DNA of 33,130 bases from a virus: IMG/VR virus record IMGVR_UViG_3300014720_000105, positions 1 through 33,130 of that record; one strand, written 5' to 3'. The notes beneath the pieces are model-generated. The model did not search any database. It worked only from the letters and a program-made list of their open reading frames with translations, and was not told where the DNA came from. The translations under genes and the position numbers were made by a program. This document shows, piece by piece, positions 1-7,436 of this stretch (positions are counted from its first letter, which is position 1; every line of letters begins with the position of its first letter).

Positions 1-90
1 CATACTTGTTTCGGGAAAGTTATGGAAGGTGTTGATATTGTTGATAAAATCCAACAAGGAGACAAAATAAATTCTATCAGTATCATCTAA
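1..90 (+). CDS. Cyclophilin-type peptidyl-prolyl isomerase, C-terminal fragment
   Basis: The window opens inside a gene; the frame ending in TAA at 88-90 reads HTCFGKVMEGVDIVDKIQQG and continues to a short beta-strand tail. This matches the C-terminal part of cyclophilins (HTVFGRV-EGMDVVDKI-- pattern), which catalyse cis-trans isomerisation of prolyl bonds. Only 29 residues are visible, so the catalytic Arg and Phe residues further upstream cannot be checked. A rho-independent terminator follows directly. A chaperone-like prolyl isomerase in a phage could assist folding of virion proteins, but that role is inference. Confidence 0.75.
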   Translation, partial: HTCFGKVMEGVDIVDKIQQGDKINSISII

Positions 91-97
91 TAAAAAT

Positions 98-119
98 CCC
101 TCTGAAAAGAGGGTTTTTT
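98..119 (+). terminator. Rho-independent terminator after the cyclophilin gene
   Basis: CCCTC, a six-base loop and GAGGG are followed by six T. It separates the cyclophilin gene from the TATTTAT motif of the next gene. Confidence 0.85.
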
Positions 120-122
120 GTT

Positions 123-130
123 GTATTTAT
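123..130 (+). promoter_or_regulatory. TATTTAT motif (putative phage promoter)
   Basis: GTATTTAT ends 4 bases before the ATG at 135, right after a terminator. This is one of 22 such sites in the window. Confidence 0.6.
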
Positions 131-134
131 TTGT

Positions 135-842
135 ATGGGAAAAAAAATCAAACTAACTATCTCAGAACAAGATTTTGCCGATTTATTGGTCAGAAATGTT
201 TTTGGAGGTAAAGGAGAGGATATTGTTGGTAAACTTTTAGGAGATTTAAAAAAAGAAAAATCATCCGATAACGAATATGAAGCTTCCTCTACAGGAACAA
301 AGTCATCAACTAATACTGCTGGTGAATTCGCTCAATTGGATATGAATAATCCCGAAGATTTTGATGCGTATGAAAAAGTTGCAGATAAATTCATTTCTTC
401 AAGGTCATCAAATCTTTTAGGTATAAAAGGTTCTATGTTAGCAGATGCGGCGAAAAACGCTCAGAATAAATTTGGAAAATATGTTCCTGTAGAACTTTCT
501 TTGGCTCAACTTGCCGCAGAGGGAGGGTTTTCAAAAGACCCAAACTCGAGACCTATCAGAACAAAAAATCCTTATAATGTTGGCAATACTGATAGTGGAA
601 AGAATGTGTTTCACTCAAGTGTACAGAGTGGCATTCAAAGATATTATGATTTGATTGCAAAAGATTATTTGGTTGGGGACAAAACAGCATCAGACCTATT
701 AGATAATTTTGTTAATAAAAATGGATTGAGATACGCAACCGCAAAATACGAAGGTCCTGTTTCTCAGATAGCAAATCAAGTTAAAAACATGGGTCAACTC
801 ATATTCGCATCACTTAAAAAACCTGATTCAAATCTCACATAA
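135..842 (+). CDS. Tagged lysozyme/glucosaminidase-like protein
   Basis: The 235-aa protein has three parts. Residues 1-40 are a helical N-terminal segment starting MGKKIKLTISEQDFADLL with an I-S-E site at 9-11. Residues 41-65 are a Ser/Thr-rich linker. The C-terminal domain (about 80-230) contains LSLAQLAAEGGF with Glu129 and NPYNVGN at 145-151, resembling the lysozyme-like fold of GH73-type glucosaminidases (normally an A-x-x-E-T/S-G-W-G-style motif followed by N-x-F/Y-G/N). A peptidoglycan-cleaving virion enzyme is likely, though the motif is divergent. The ATG lies 4 bases after TATTTAT, with no Shine-Dalgarno. The stop overlaps the next ATG by one base. Confidence 0.6.
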   Translation: MGKKIKLTISEQDFADLLVRNVFGGKGEDIVGKLLGDLKKEKSSDNEYEASSTGTKSSTNTAGEFAQLDMNNPEDFDAYEKVADKFISSRSSNLLGIKGSMLADAAKNAQNKFGKYVPVELSLAQLAAEGGFSKDPNSRPIRTKNPYNVGNTDSGKNVFHSSVQSGIQRYYDLIAKDYLVGDKTASDLLDNFVNKNGLRYATAKYEGPVSQIANQVKNMGQLIFASLKKPDSNLT

Positions 843-1213
843 TGAAGTATATAATATCTGAATCTAAATTAGAAAAGACAATAACAAATTACTTGGACGT
901 TCTTTTCGATGTGGATAATATTCACTATACTGTACCTTATGAATATGATGACGAAACAGGTGAAGAGTATGATGATATGAACAGAATGGAGTTTTATATT
1001 GGTGATTACGAGAATGATGATACTTGTTTCAGATGGTATAACTGCGAATATTTTGATAAGGGTAGTTATGCAAGATATATATGTCCTACCGTAACTGTGG
1101 AGTATAAGTATGAAACAATTCTGAATGGATATTTCGGGGATATGTGGAAAGAACCATTTAGAAAATGGTTTATCCAAAATTTTGAAGAACCAGTTAAGAC
1201 GGTCGATAATTAA
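842..1213 (+). CDS. Tagged small acidic protein, paralogous to the next gene
   Basis: The product is 123 aa with unknown function. It opens with the tag-like MKYIISESKLEKTITNYL, including I-S-E at 5-7. The middle is acidic and aromatic-rich (several Asp-Asp and Tyr residues). The C-terminus has an FRKW-F-x-x-NFEEPVKTV segment also seen, in altered form, in the following gene (EWFEKNFELPLRTI), so the two look like a diverged tandem duplication. Translation is coupled to the upstream gene through a TAATG overlap. Confidence 0.7.
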   Translation: MKYIISESKLEKTITNYLDVLFDVDNIHYTVPYEYDDETGEEYDDMNRMEFYIGDYENDDTCFRWYNCEYFDKGSYARYICPTVTVEYKYETILNGYFGDMWKEPFRKWFIQNFEEPVKTVDN

Positions 1214-1216
1214 AAT

Positions 1217-1666
1217 ATGTTAGATATTCATCCAAAACTGAAAAAATTAGTTTTCCAAAAAATTACTGAGGATATATCCGATAAGGGAATATTCACAAAT
1301 GAAAGCGATTTTTGGATTATTGAAGAGGAAACTCGAGATTGGTTTTTGAAGGCAAATTCTAATGGGGAACTACACTACAATCAGAGTTTTTTTAAACCCT
1401 ACAAAAGTTTATTTTCGTTAGACCCAAAAATTTTATCCAATTTGATTGGGGAGTGGTTTGAAAAAAACTTTGAGTTACCTCTTAGAACAATTCATAGAAG
1501 GGGTGGGTCACAGGAATACTATATTTCAACATTCCTTAAGAAAAAAACGGGTATTTTGGAATACAATAATAGATACGGTTTTACGTACGGGTTCACCAAA
1601 AAATTTTTGACTTTAAAAAAAACGAAAGGGAAGGTTTTTGTAGAAGACTACTTACTTGTCGATTAA
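1217..1666 (+). CDS. Hypothetical protein, paralogue of the upstream gene
   Basis: The product is 149 aa and its function is not recognised. It lies 3 bases after the previous stop, so it is probably in the same operon. An I-T-E tripeptide is at 16-18 in a helical N-terminus, and residues around 87-100 contain the EWFEKNFELPLRTI block shared with the preceding protein. The C-terminus is Lys-rich with aromatic residues. It overlaps the convergent metallopeptidase gene by 15 bases. Confidence 0.65.
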   Translation: MLDIHPKLKKLVFQKITEDISDKGIFTNESDFWIIEEETRDWFLKANSNGELHYNQSFFKPYKSLFSLDPKILSNLIGEWFEKNFELPLRTIHRRGGSQEYYISTFLKKKTGILEYNNRYGFTYGFTKKFLTLKKTKGKVFVEDYLLVD

Positions 1667-2722
1667 CGAATAGACTTTAGCTATTTTTCTAATCATTTCA
1701 TCTGCAACATAATGGAATTGTTTTTCGTAATATTTGTAAAAATCTTCAGGTTTTTTGAACCTTAAGACTTTTTTAATGAAATTAGTAAACATTACTTGCT
1801 GTTCTCCTTGGAAACCAATTAGTTCGTCCAAAATTGATTGTTTCAACATATCCCTATAGTTCGAAATAGTTGTGTTTGTAATGTAATTGTAGGTTGCGGC
1901 TAAGACCTTTTTAACTTTGGTCTTATCTCTCATATTTGTTGGGTCTTCTCCAATTTTTTTAAGGAACTTATTTACTTGTTTTGGTTTTGCTAAAATATCC
2001 TGAACAAACTGTTCAAAGTTGAAGTTTTGTATTCTTTTGAAATTTTGGTAGGTTACGTGATTTTTTAAAAAATCCAAAAAATTCTTTTGTGAAATTTTAT
2101 TTGCTCTCAAAGCACTCAGAACCTCACTTGGTCGTACTAGACTTTCATTGGCGGATGTGAAATATATATCGTGGATAAACCTATCAATCGCATCAATACC
2201 TATACCAACTCCGACAGTACCCTGATAAATGGCTCTTTTTTCCATTTTATCAAATTCTTTTTTGTGATGGTCATAGGCGTGTTTAAGTTCGTGACTCAAA
2301 TTTTCCAAAATTTCGGCTTTGTTGGCTTCAAAAAAATTTGGTAATTCGTTATAGTCCCAATCTTTTGGAACCAGAATAAGAATTAGTATGTTAACAGTTT
2401 TACTTTTGATTGTCTGTAGTCTGAATTCCTCAGTTTTTTTTGATTGAGTTTGGACACTCATAGACATCAACTCAGGTTCGGTAATTTTTTTGTGAGGCTC
2501 AACACCAATTTTAACTCTGACGGTAGAAAAAGGGAAATCTGCAATTTGATATTCACCTCTCAAATCTTTTTGGGCACCTACACCTGGTGGTAAATCTTCT
2601 TTTTTGAGATTTTTGACCCAATTGAAAAGTTTTTTATAAATCTTTTCCGATGTCTCGTGAATATTTGAAGGAACCCCAACTGCTTCAGATAGTTTTTGTA
2701 TTTTGTTTAACTTTGTATTCAT
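1652..2722 (-). CDS. Zinc metallopeptidase-like protein (HELKH)
   Basis: The 356-aa protein contains SHELKHAYDHH at 143-153, an HExxH zinc site with His144, Glu145 and His148, predicted from gluzincin/zincin families to bind zinc and cut peptides. A third ligand could be the Glu of NESLVRPSE some 45 residues later. The N-terminus (MNTKLNKIQKLSEAVG) carries an L-S-E site at 11-13 like other tagged proteins here. The gene has TATTTAT 12 bases before the ATG. The rest is largely helical and of unknown role. Substrates could be host or virion proteins, which is inference. Confidence 0.65.
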   Translation of the reverse strand: MNTKLNKIQKLSEAVGVPSNIHETSEKIYKKLFNWVKNLKKEDLPPGVGAQKDLRGEYQIADFPFSTVRVKIGVEPHKKITEPELMSMSVQTQSKKTEEFRLQTIKSKTVNILILILVPKDWDYNELPNFFEANKAEILENLSHELKHAYDHHKKEFDKMEKRAIYQGTVGVGIGIDAIDRFIHDIYFTSANESLVRPSEVLSALRANKISQKNFLDFLKNHVTYQNFKRIQNFNFEQFVQDILAKPKQVNKFLKKIGEDPTNMRDKTKVKKVLAATYNYITNTTISNYRDMLKQSILDELIGFQGEQQVMFTNFIKKVLRFKKPEDFYKYYEKQFHYVADEMIRKIAKVYSLIDK

Positions 2723-2734
2723 GATTTATAATTC

Positions 2735-2741
2735 ATAAATA
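2735..2741 (-). promoter_or_regulatory. TATTTAT motif
   Basis: AGTATTTAT on the minus strand lies 12 bases upstream of the metallopeptidase ATG. Confidence 0.5.
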
Positions 2742-2746
2742 CTCTA

Positions 2747-3592
2747 TTAAAAATTAAACCCTGTACCCAACCAAAAGGTTTTTCTAATTGGGTCAACTTC
2801 TGCGTTCAAAGATAAAAATTTATAATCGTGAGTTACTCCAATACTTACTGTTACGTAGTCATCAACAAAATTCTTGAAGGAATACTTTCCGTTGTTTGAA
2901 AGTTGATAATACTCATCAAAAAATTGATAGTTTTCTGTCTCTCTTCCAACACCTAAAGATAAATTTACCCCAATATTTTTAAACTCTCTTCCCATACCCA
3001 AATACAGTGACCAACCCTTGGTTATGTCTTCCAATCTTCGGTCGTTCCAAGTTGAAGTTGCATTGAAAAAGTTAACATCAGGGTGTGTATAGAATTCTGA
3101 CCTATCATGAGATATTACTTTTGAAAACTGACTCTTAAAATAAATGGATTTACCAACTGTAATCCATCCACCAACTTGATTGTCCGTTGAAAAGTTGAGC
3201 CCAACTCTTGTTTTGTTTTTTCTACTTACGATTGTATCTCTTTTACCATCGGAATAGGTGTAAATTCTTGCTGGAGTTCTGTATCCCCATCTATCATAGA
3301 TATTCCAATCATAGTAATCTAAATATGAATAAGGAGCACCCCATCTGTTCCACCTATTCCAACCCCATGGATTACCGTAAATGGGTCTTTGATGGATAAT
3401 TACTTGCTTTTTTGGTGTCTGAGATTCGCGTCTAATCTCTTGCTTTTGGAAAACCTCATTTGTGGTTATTCTGCTTTGAGTATTATTTGATTGAGTTTGA
3501 CTTCCGTTTCTGATATTAGCTTTTTGGTCTTTCTCAGATTGAGAAAAAACGAAAATTGGTATAAAAAAGAGTATTGTGAGGAGATATTTCAT
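2747..3592 (-). CDS. Exported protein with probable outer-membrane beta-barrel domain
   Basis: The 281-aa protein has a clear signal peptide, MKYLLTILFFIPIFVFSQ, with cleavage probably near residue 18. A Gln/Asn/Ser-rich low-complexity stretch follows (20-65), then a Trp/Tyr/Arg-rich patch (GNPWGWNRWNRW). From about 125 to the C-terminus there are alternating amphipathic strands ending in WLGTGFNF, the aromatic C-terminal residue typical of outer-membrane barrels. It is not a standard phage structural gene. It may remodel the host surface, for example in superinfection exclusion, but this is inference. TATTTAT ends 4 bases before the ATG. Confidence 0.6.
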   Translation of the reverse strand: MKYLLTILFFIPIFVFSQSEKDQKANIRNGSQTQSNNTQSRITTNEVFQKQEIRRESQTPKKQVIIHQRPIYGNPWGWNRWNRWGAPYSYLDYYDWNIYDRWGYRTPARIYTYSDGKRDTIVSRKNKTRVGLNFSTDNQVGGWITVGKSIYFKSQFSKVISHDRSEFYTHPDVNFFNATSTWNDRRLEDITKGWSLYLGMGREFKNIGVNLSLGVGRETENYQFFDEYYQLSNNGKYSFKNFVDDYVTVSIGVTHDYKFLSLNAEVDPIRKTFWLGTGFNF

Positions 3593-3596
3593 AACA

Positions 3597-3603
3597 ATAA
3601 ATA
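3597..3603 (-). promoter_or_regulatory. TATTTAT motif
   Basis: ATATTTAT on the minus strand is followed by a 4-base spacer (TGTT) and the ATG of the exported protein. It is divergent from the plus-strand copy at 3624. Confidence 0.6.
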
Positions 3604-3623
3604 TTTCTTAATGAAAATTAGGA

Positions 3624-3630
3624 TATTTAT
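3624..3630 (+). promoter_or_regulatory. TATTTAT motif
   Basis: ATATTTAT lies 15 bases before the ATG at 3646 and forms a divergent pair with the copy at 3597-3603. Confidence 0.5.
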
Positions 3631-3645
3631 ATAGAAAATCAAACT

Positions 3646-4011
3646 ATGGCAATCTTAAACGTAAGAAATGAATCTAATAGATTTATAAAATTAGAGAATG
3701 ATACATTCATTCACAAACCATCAGGTGATACTGAAGACATAACAGTTGAAATTGTAGATGTTACGTCTGATAAAATTTTCAATGTATATTCAGACGAGGC
3801 TTGTGGTATATTTTTGGGGACCTTCAAACTTTTATTCAAGGCAAATGACGGTGTTTATTTAAATTTATCGGATATTGCTGGTAATAAACTAAAAGGTGAC
3901 TATGACTACGGTTCGAACTTAGAAGTTTCTTCAAATAGTGAAGAATTATTGTTGGATTGGGATTCATTGAATTCATCAACAATATTCAACGTGATTTTAT
4001 CAAACGCATAA
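3646..4011 (+). CDS. Hypothetical beta-rich protein
   Basis: The product is 121 aa with no recognised family. The sequence is rich in short hydrophobic strands (ITVEIVDVTS, FNVYSDEACGIFLGTFKLLF) with Gly/Asp turns, as in small beta-sandwich virion decoration proteins. There is no signal peptide or membrane segment. It ends in AACGCATAA, followed 5 bases later by a GTG start for the next gene. A structural role is a weak guess. Confidence 0.6.
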   Translation: MAILNVRNESNRFIKLENDTFIHKPSGDTEDITVEIVDVTSDKIFNVYSDEACGIFLGTFKLLFKANDGVYLNLSDIAGNKLKGDYDYGSNLEVSSNSEELLLDWDSLNSSTIFNVILSNA

Positions 4012-4016
4012 GACTT

Positions 4017-4301
4017 GTGAGAACAATTCTAATTACTAAAAAACAATATAAAAGGTTATTAGAAACGGGTTCGAACAGCGCTGCGATGGATTTGGACATT
4101 TATGTTCAACCTGTTCAATACGATACAAGCACAGGTAATGAAAATGTCGAAGATTCCTTGGATGAAATCATGGGAAAACTGAAAGAATTAAACTCCTTGT
4201 TCAAAGTTGGGAAAAAAGTCAAACAAGATACCAAAAACAAGATATTTTCAGTGGTAGATGAATTAAATTCAATCTACAACTCAACTAAAGAAGGAACATA
4301 A
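4017..4301 (+). CDS. Tagged small protein, GTG start
   Basis: The frame has no ATG until deep inside, but GTG at 4017 gives MRTILITKKQYKRLLE, which fits the N-terminal tag pattern of the window (compare MKIIITESQYTRLIE) and includes L-L-E at 14-16. The product is 94 aa with a hydrophilic middle and a Lys-rich helical C-terminus (LKELNSLFKVGKKVK). The last codons form the left arm of the terminator hairpin. The GTG choice rests on the tag similarity and on the 5-base gap after the previous stop. Confidence 0.6.
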   Translation: MRTILITKKQYKRLLETGSNSAAMDLDIYVQPVQYDTSTGNENVEDSLDEIMGKLKELNSLFKVGKKVKQDTKNKIFSVVDELNSIYNSTKEGT

Positions 4302-4326
4302 TTTACATTTTGTTCCTTCTTTTTAT
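4287..4326 (+). terminator. Strong rho-independent terminator
   Basis: AAAGAAGGAACA pairs with TGTTCCTTCTTT, followed by a T-rich run. The left arm is inside the coding sequence of the preceding gene. Confidence 0.9.
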
Positions 4327-4344
4327 TTTTTCAAAAACATCATC

Positions 4345-4539
4345 ATGCAAAGACTCACAAACGAACAAAAAGCCGAACTATATAACAGATATCTTTACCA
4401 ATATCAGAAAGTTCAAGAGGAAATAAGACAAATTAAGGCCAAAAACTTTGAGGTTTCCGAAAAAGACCAAAAAGAGATTGATAGATTAGAAATAATTGGT
4501 AAAAAAATCTTCAATGAAACTTCAAAACTTTATTTATAG
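4345..4539 (+). CDS. Small coiled-coil protein
   Basis: The product is 64 aa and almost entirely charged helix (KVQEEIRQIKAKNFEVSEKDQKEIDRLE), predicted coiled coil. The function is unknown. The start at 4345 follows an AT-rich stretch after the terminator. The 3' end overlaps the next gene by 26 bases. Confidence 0.55.
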   Translation: MQRLTNEQKAELYNRYLYQYQKVQEEIRQIKAKNFEVSEKDQKEIDRLEIIGKKIFNETSKLYL

Positions 4540-4765
4540 TTTTAAAATCCTGATTTTCGAATTATTCTTAAAAATTAGGGGGTTTTTTGTTAAAACGCCT
4601 ACACGTAAATTATCTTGGACTGTCGAGGATTTTCAAACTGCAAAAAAATGGTCAAAATCCCGTAAACATCCTTATTTGAAATTCAAAACACTTTGGGATT
4701 TTTGTGAAGACAGGTATGATTCTGTTTACACAATCCAAAATGTTAATAATTTCATTAAAATATGA
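4514..4765 (+). CDS. Small basic protein with hydrophobic N-terminus
   Basis: The ATG at 4514 gives 83 aa. Residues 5-27 (NFIYSFKILIFELFLKIRGFF) are hydrophobic and could be a membrane helix or buried helix. The rest is basic and aromatic (WTVEDFQTAKKWSKSRKHP). No family is recognised. Its stop overlaps the sulfotransferase-like start as ATGA, so the two are probably co-translated. Confidence 0.55.
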   Translation: MKLQNFIYSFKILIFELFLKIRGFFVKTPTRKLSWTVEDFQTAKKWSKSRKHPYLKFKTLWDFCEDRYDSVYTIQNVNNFIKI

Positions 4766-5463
4766 ATGTTTCAAATGAGAACAGAGTAATATGGCTTGCA
4801 CCTGAGAGAACTGGAAGTTCAATTACCAAAAAAATTTTTGAAAAGTATAATTTTTTTTCAATCACCAAGAAAAATGATTACAAATTGGTGAATTTTAGAA
4901 AAAATACCCATTCCCACGAAAATGATATATTAGAGGATTATTTGGACTACAGTGTAATCACAAATATTAGAAATCCCTACGACAGAGTTTTTGCTTGTTA
5001 TCAAAAATTCTATTTAGAAAAACCAATATTAAAAAATAATACAGAATTCAAAGGAAAGTTCTTAGGTTGGGTAAATGAAAATTTTTGGTCCTTGGGTCCA
5101 TACGTTTTTTTAAGTCCCCGATATGATGATGTTAGAAATTATTTCCAAAAATGGACTTTTGATACACAGACTGTTGATTTTTATATCAAAATGGAAAATC
5201 TACAAGAGGATATTATGAATCTTCCTTTCATTTCTAAAGATGATGAAGAAATTAATAGGATTTTGACCTTAATTTCTGAAAATCCATTCAGAAACGAAAG
5301 ACATCACTCCTTTCAAGATGTATATGATGAAAAAAGTGCTAAACTGATTTATGAGTTTTTCAAACCATGTTTTTATAAGTTTGATTATAGTCCTTTTTCT
5401 TTTACAAAAGAACATTTGTCGGATAACGATAAAATTACCTTTATACATAAACCTATGGACTAA
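4762..5463 (+). CDS. Sulfotransferase-family protein
   Basis: The 233-aa protein has both PAPS-binding signatures of cytosolic/Golgi-type sulfotransferases: a 5'-phosphosulfate loop WLAPERTGSSITKK at 11-24, and a 3'-phosphate motif NIRNPYDRVFACYQKF at 68-83. Members transfer sulfate from PAPS to sugars, lipids or proteins. In a phage it could modify host surface glycans or virion glycoproteins, which is inference. No signal peptide is present, so it should act in the cytoplasm. The start is by ATGA overlap with the preceding gene. Confidence 0.75.
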   Translation: MNVSNENRVIWLAPERTGSSITKKIFEKYNFFSITKKNDYKLVNFRKNTHSHENDILEDYLDYSVITNIRNPYDRVFACYQKFYLEKPILKNNTEFKGKFLGWVNENFWSLGPYVFLSPRYDDVRNYFQKWTFDTQTVDFYIKMENLQEDIMNLPFISKDDEEINRILTLISENPFRNERHHSFQDVYDEKSAKLIYEFFKPCFYKFDYSPFSFTKEHLSDNDKITFIHKPMD

Positions 5464-5484
5464 ATAATTTTGTAAAGATTGCAG

Positions 5485-5491
5485 TATTTAT
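5485..5491 (+). promoter_or_regulatory. TATTTAT motif
   Basis: GTATTTAT with a 4-base spacer (AGAC) before the ATG at 5496. Confidence 0.6.
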
Positions 5492-5495
5492 AGAC

Positions 5496-5993
5496 ATGGG
5501 TAAAAGATTTATTATAACTGAAGAGGAAAAACAAAGAATCAGACAAATTTATCAAGTTACTGAATCTGAAAAGTCTGAGGATAGAAAATTCTGCCACGCA
5601 GGAAACACAAAATCTTTGGAAGAGATTGTTGGTGCCGATGAAGATGATGATTATATCGAAGGAGTGAAACTAAGAAAAAATGGTATAAGAGGAATGGTCG
5701 ACAGACTTGAACTTTTGAAAACTTTAAGACTTCATCCTAAGGTTTCTGATGGTGGTGAGCACTTAGCTTATGAAATCATGAACCATTTAAAATCTTTCAA
5801 ACCTTACAACTATTTTGACGAAACAAAAAAAGAATGTTCGAAAGCAATGGACAAAATCATTGAACTTTACAAAGAAAACGAACATGGTGAAGAACTTGTA
5901 AAAGATATAGAAAAAGTTTATGGAATGCAACACGTTTCTCCAAGAGCAAAAGAGTTTTTAAAACACGGAATTGGAATGATTAAAGGTCAGTAA
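5496..5993 (+). CDS. Tagged hypothetical protein (FIITEEEKQRIRQIY)
   Basis: The 165-aa protein starts MGKRFIITEEEKQRIRQIYQ, one of the clearest examples of the shared N-terminal tag, with I-T-E at 7-9. The remainder is helical and charged, with one His/Cys pair near residue 33 (KFCHAG), and has no recognised fold. TATTTAT lies 4 bases upstream of the ATG. If the tag directs head packaging, this would be an injected protein of unknown activity. Confidence 0.7.
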   Translation: MGKRFIITEEEKQRIRQIYQVTESEKSEDRKFCHAGNTKSLEEIVGADEDDDYIEGVKLRKNGIRGMVDRLELLKTLRLHPKVSDGGEHLAYEIMNHLKSFKPYNYFDETKKECSKAMDKIIELYKENEHGEELVKDIEKVYGMQHVSPRAKEFLKHGIGMIKGQ

Positions 5994-6023
5994 TTGTTTT
6001 TATAAAATATTTTTAATAAAATT

Positions 6024-6050
6024 GTCCCTAAACACAGGGACTTTTTTTTT
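6024..6050 (+). terminator. Rho-independent terminator abutting a start codon
   Basis: GTCCCT, a six-base loop and AGGGAC are followed by nine T. The ATG of the next gene begins at the base directly after the T-run. Confidence 0.85.
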
Positions 6051-6437
6051 ATGTCGACTCAATCACACTTGGACAAAGTTAATTTAGAACCAAAGAGTAT
6101 TCCATACCCTACGCACGTAGGTGCCCCAAAGATTGAACCTACGGATTTAACTTCATTCAAAAGTCATGGTCTTAATAAAGTAGATAGGGTGATTAAGAGA
6201 CGATATCAAGAACTCGTTAAAGAAGCAGAAACCCTTCAAAATTCAATTCTTTTACAACAGGAGGTCTACGAGTCAAGATATAAATTTGAACCGATTATAG
6301 GGGAGATATACCACCTCTACGAAGAGACTGATGGTGGACGTACCTTGTCTTTGATTGCTCCTAATGAGTGGAACAAAAAACATTTATATTCGGTTGTTTT
6401 AAATTCAGATATGACGTGGACAAAATTAAACGCATAA
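6051..6437 (+). CDS. DUF2452-like protein
   Basis: The product is 128 aa. The region YKFEPIIGEIYHLYEETDGG (about 76-95) and the following SLIAPNEW match my memory of DUF2452, a small family common in Bacteroidota (EIGK-YYLYE---G--LSLI-P-EW). Its biochemical role is unknown. The N-terminal half has a long helix (VDRVIKRRYQELVKEAETLQ). The gene begins directly after a terminator T-tract, so it depends on read-through or on an unseen promoter. It ends in AACGCATAA like the gene at 3646. Confidence 0.65.
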   Translation: MSTQSHLDKVNLEPKSIPYPTHVGAPKIEPTDLTSFKSHGLNKVDRVIKRRYQELVKEAETLQNSILLQQEVYESRYKFEPIIGEIYHLYEETDGGRTLSLIAPNEWNKKHLYSVVLNSDMTWTKLNA

Positions 6438-6445
6438 AAAGATTG

Positions 6446-6688
6446 GTGGAAGATTCTTTGGAACTTTCCTATGGTGATAAATTATTGATTAACGAAATGA
6501 TTGTGTTACCAACACAAAAGTATGACCGAGAAAAAGACCAATGGTTACCTGATTCACATACCATTTTTTTATCAGTCAAAATAAAAGAAGGTAGTGATGA
6601 TTATCATAAATCAAATTACACAATTAACGAGGTAACCAATTTTTTGGAAAGTCTTTTGAACTTAGAGTGTTGTGTTGATTTTACCTAA
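6446..6688 (+). CDS. Hypothetical protein, GTG (or TTG) start
   Basis: No ATG opens this frame outside the upstream gene. GTG at 6446, 8 bases after the previous stop, gives 80 aa beginning with EDSLELSYGDKLLINEMIVL. TTG at 6443 is an alternative. The compact alpha/beta-looking protein has no recognised family. The arrangement (AACGCATAA, short gap, GTG) repeats that at 4011-4017, which favours translational coupling. Confidence 0.5.
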   Translation: MEDSLELSYGDKLLINEMIVLPTQKYDREKDQWLPDSHTIFLSVKIKEGSDDYHKSNYTINEVTNFLESLLNLECCVDFT

Positions 6689-6698
6689 ATTCGTCTAG

Positions 6699-6720
6699 AA
6701 CTAGTATTACTAGTTTTTTT
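6699..6720 (+). terminator. Rho-independent terminator
   Basis: AACTAGT, ATT and ACTAGTT are followed by a T-run, just after the stop at 6688. A second, purely AT hairpin (TTATTATTCT / AGAATAATAA) lies at about 6738-6760. Confidence 0.75.
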
Positions 6721-6820
6721 ATATTTTATAACTTTTATTATTATTCTATAAGAATAATAATTATTTCCATCCCGTCAGAAGGCCAAAAACAAAAAAAATA
6801 TTTTTTTATTGACTTTCATC

Positions 6821-6827
6821 TATTTAT
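6821..6827 (+). promoter_or_regulatory. TATTTAT motif
   Basis: CTATTTAT lies 17 bases upstream of the ATG at 6845. Confidence 0.45.
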
Positions 6828-6844
6828 AAATTAAAACGTCCCAA

Positions 6845-7165
6845 ATGGATTCATCAAATATTTTTACAGTTGTAATCACAATCGTGACTGTTTTAGGTTC
6901 CGCAAGTGCTTGGAGATTTTATGAAAAAAGAGCTATGAGAAAAGAAAGAGATGAAGAATTTATTCGTCATGACTGTAGAGATAGAATTTCAAAATTAGAG
7001 GCTTTGTTACAAGAAAGTTCAAGAGAAAAGGATGATATGAGAAAAACCATATTATTACTTACAGAAAAAGTTTCAGCCCTTACCGTTAAAGTAGAATTCC
7101 TCCAAAAAGAAAATAGTGAGTTATTGGACGAAATGAGAAAAAGGTCCGTTAAGAATCCCACCTAA
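6845..7165 (+). CDS. Membrane-anchored coiled-coil protein, spanin-like
   Basis: The product is 106 aa. Residues 5-24 (NIFTVVITIVTVLGSASAWR) form one N-terminal transmembrane helix. It is followed by a charged stretch and a long coiled coil (ISKLEALLQESSREKDDM onward to about 98) with heptad-like Leu/Val spacing. This is the layout of inner-membrane spanins (Rz-like) and some phage membrane accessory proteins. No outer-membrane lipoprotein partner is nested inside it. Spanin is an inference from topology. Confidence 0.5.
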   Translation: MDSSNIFTVVITIVTVLGSASAWRFYEKRAMRKERDEEFIRHDCRDRISKLEALLQESSREKDDMRKTILLLTEKVSALTVKVEFLQKENSELLDEMRKRSVKNPT

Positions 7166-7436
7166 CCATTGTTTTAATTGATTGGTCAGGAAAAAAATAT
7201 ATCATAGCATCTTGTATTAAAACATCCGCTAACTTTCTATCCATTACTTGTTCCGTAATTGTGTCCCCCAAAATTATAATTGCTTCGAATAGAATTGCAT
7301 TTTGAGCGTAAGATTCAGACATACTGTGGATTTTAATTTTTGTGCCAACACCATACATCTCCTCCACAGCTTCTTTTTGAAAATCATTAATGTAGGATTC
7401 TATTAGGCGAAAGAGTCTTCTTTTCTTATCTAACAT
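7149..7436 (-). CDS. Hypothetical protein
   Basis: The product is 95 aa and predominantly helical (KKRRLFRLIESYINDFQKEAV), with a hydrophobic central segment around residues 47-60. No family is recognised. It overlaps the convergent coiled-coil gene by 17 bases. No perfect TATTTAT precedes the ATG, only an AT-rich leader. Confidence 0.6.
   Translation of the reverse strand: MLDKKRRLFRLIESYINDFQKEAVEEMYGVGTKIKIHSMSESYAQNAILFEAIIILGDTITEQVMDRKLADVLIQDAMIYFFPDQSIKTMVRWDS

Noticed and set aside
123-130. Reading TATTTAT as a T4-type late promoter in the usual orientation
   Set aside because: T4 late promoters have TATAAATA on the coding strand. Here the coding strand always shows TATTTAT, so the element is not simply the T4 one.
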